This document shows positions 5,217 to 5,710 of a stretch of DNA of 5,710 bases, in pieces. The DNA is from Kiritimatiellia bacterium. Its GTDB lineage: Bacteria > Verrucomicrobiota > Kiritimatiellia > CAIQIC01 > Lenti-01. A model generated the notes under the pieces. It was not told the DNA's origin. It saw nothing but the letters and a program-made list of their open reading frames with translations, and did not search any database. A program made the translations under genes and the position numbers. Numbering within the stretch: the first letter of the stretch is position 1; each line of letters begins with the position of its first letter. The DNA lies in contig JAHDSS010000219.1 of assembly GCA_018432565.1 (NCBI GenBank), forward strand, positions 1 to 5,710. The letters run 5' to 3'.

Positions 5217-5710
5217 AGCGCGTACTCGATGAGCCACTCGTTTTCGGGGAGGGCAACCGTGACGGATTTCGGGGAGCCGCCCAGTTTGCCTTTTTCCTCG
5301 GCGACGGCGCCGCGGCAGGTGATGCGGTAGCCCTTGGCGTTGTCGAGGCCGACGGCCTTGAGAAAATGCTCCGTGCGGACGAAGAAGCTGACCACGGCGG
5401 CCAGCTGCCCGTCCTTCAGGACGGGGTGGCGCATGGCGATGAGGCGCGGCTGGACGAGGTTGCCGTGGCCGGGTTCGCTGAGCTGCGGGGAGGGTTTTTT
5501 TCGCATCAGATCCCAGAAATGGTCGAGCTGCCTGACCTTCTTGAGATCAAACCCGCGGGCGAGAAAATCGCGGGGATAGAAGACTTCGCGGATGACGAAA
5601 TTGGTGTCAATGAACGAGCCGCCGAAAAAGCCGTCCGTGGTTTCCTCGAGCGGTTTCATGGCGGCGCGGAAGGTGTCCTTGTCGGGCTGCTTGTCCGCGA
5701 CGGCCTTGAG
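5213..5710 (-). CDS. Possible Cache-like sensor domain protein, partial (N-terminus beyond window)
   Basis: The frame is open from the right edge to the stop at 5213, giving 165 visible residues, and no start can be fixed. The Met at 5659 is likely internal, because the codons before it (LKAVADKQPDKDTFRAA) look coding and continue a helix. Visible features are GGSFIDTNFVIREVFYPRDF, a WDLMRKKP segment, and RHPVLKDGQLAAVVSFFVRTEHFL. That last stretch resembles the PxxxDGxxxGVV strand pair of Cache-type extracytoplasmic sensor domains. The protein ends ENEWLIEYAL with no output domain or membrane segment after the sensor-like part. If the Cache reading is right, any membrane anchor or signal peptide lies upstream, outside the window. 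Its stop overlaps the SDR start (GTGA), so the two are co-translated. The domain assignment is tentative; the gene itself is well supported. Confidence 0.6.
   Translation of the reverse strand, partial: LKAVADKQPDKDTFRAAMKPLEETTDGFFGGSFIDTNFVIREVFYPRDFLARGFDLKKVRQLDHFWDLMRKKPSPQLSEPGHGNLVQPRLIAMRHPVLKDGQLAAVVSFFVRTEHFLKAVGLDNAKGYRITCRGAVAEEKGKLGGSPKSVTVALPENEWLIEYAL

Noticed and set aside
3727..5256. 509-residue minus-strand open frame
   Set aside because: It is out of frame within the SDR gene and antisense to the ferritin. The translation is low-complexity Arg/Pro/His-rich, and it crosses both hairpins.

Overview
This is a GC-rich bacterial window with compact, mostly overlapping gene pairs. 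It carries six clear genes and one fragment cut by the right edge. No rRNA, tRNA, CRISPR array, insertion sequence or phage gene is visible. Taxonomy cannot be fixed from this sequence. The Dps-like ferritin suggests an anaerobic or microaerophilic lineage. The high GC, GTG starts and a TTCCA-N5-TGGAA palindrome between genes recall, from memory only, Kiritimatiellota/Verrucomicrobiota-type genomes. That is a weak inference.

Layout from left to right. (1) An alpha/beta hydrolase (+) is translationally coupled through a GTGA overlap to rsmD (+), the 16S rRNA m2G966 methyltransferase. (2) Convergent to these are two genes on the minus strand: an NCS2/AzgA-type purine permease, and upstream of it a 190-residue two-helix membrane protein of unknown function. 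(3) Divergent from the membrane protein, across a 233-base GC-rich intergenic region, is a 168-residue Dps-like ferritin (DPSL, 'thioferritin' type) on the plus strand. It has all six expected di-iron ligands and two cysteines. (4) Between the ferritin and the next convergent unit lie two strong hairpins. One is a perfect 16-bp inverted repeat made of two small palindromes. The other is a GC-rich hairpin with a T-tract that terminates the minus-strand unit. (5) That minus-strand unit is a gene for a probable Cache-like sensor domain protein (only its C-terminal part is in the window), coupled by another GTGA overlap to an atypical short-chain dehydrogenase/reductase.

The genes do not form one pathway. 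Ribosome maturation (RsmD), nucleobase uptake (NCS2), iron/peroxide handling (DPSL) and a possible sensing/redox pair sit side by side as ordinary chromosomal neighbours. The points most worth a second look are the DPSL ferritin with its divergent membrane-protein neighbour, the nested inverted repeat behind the ferritin, and the sensor-domain/SDR pair. I found no convincing evidence for a wholly new multi-gene system.
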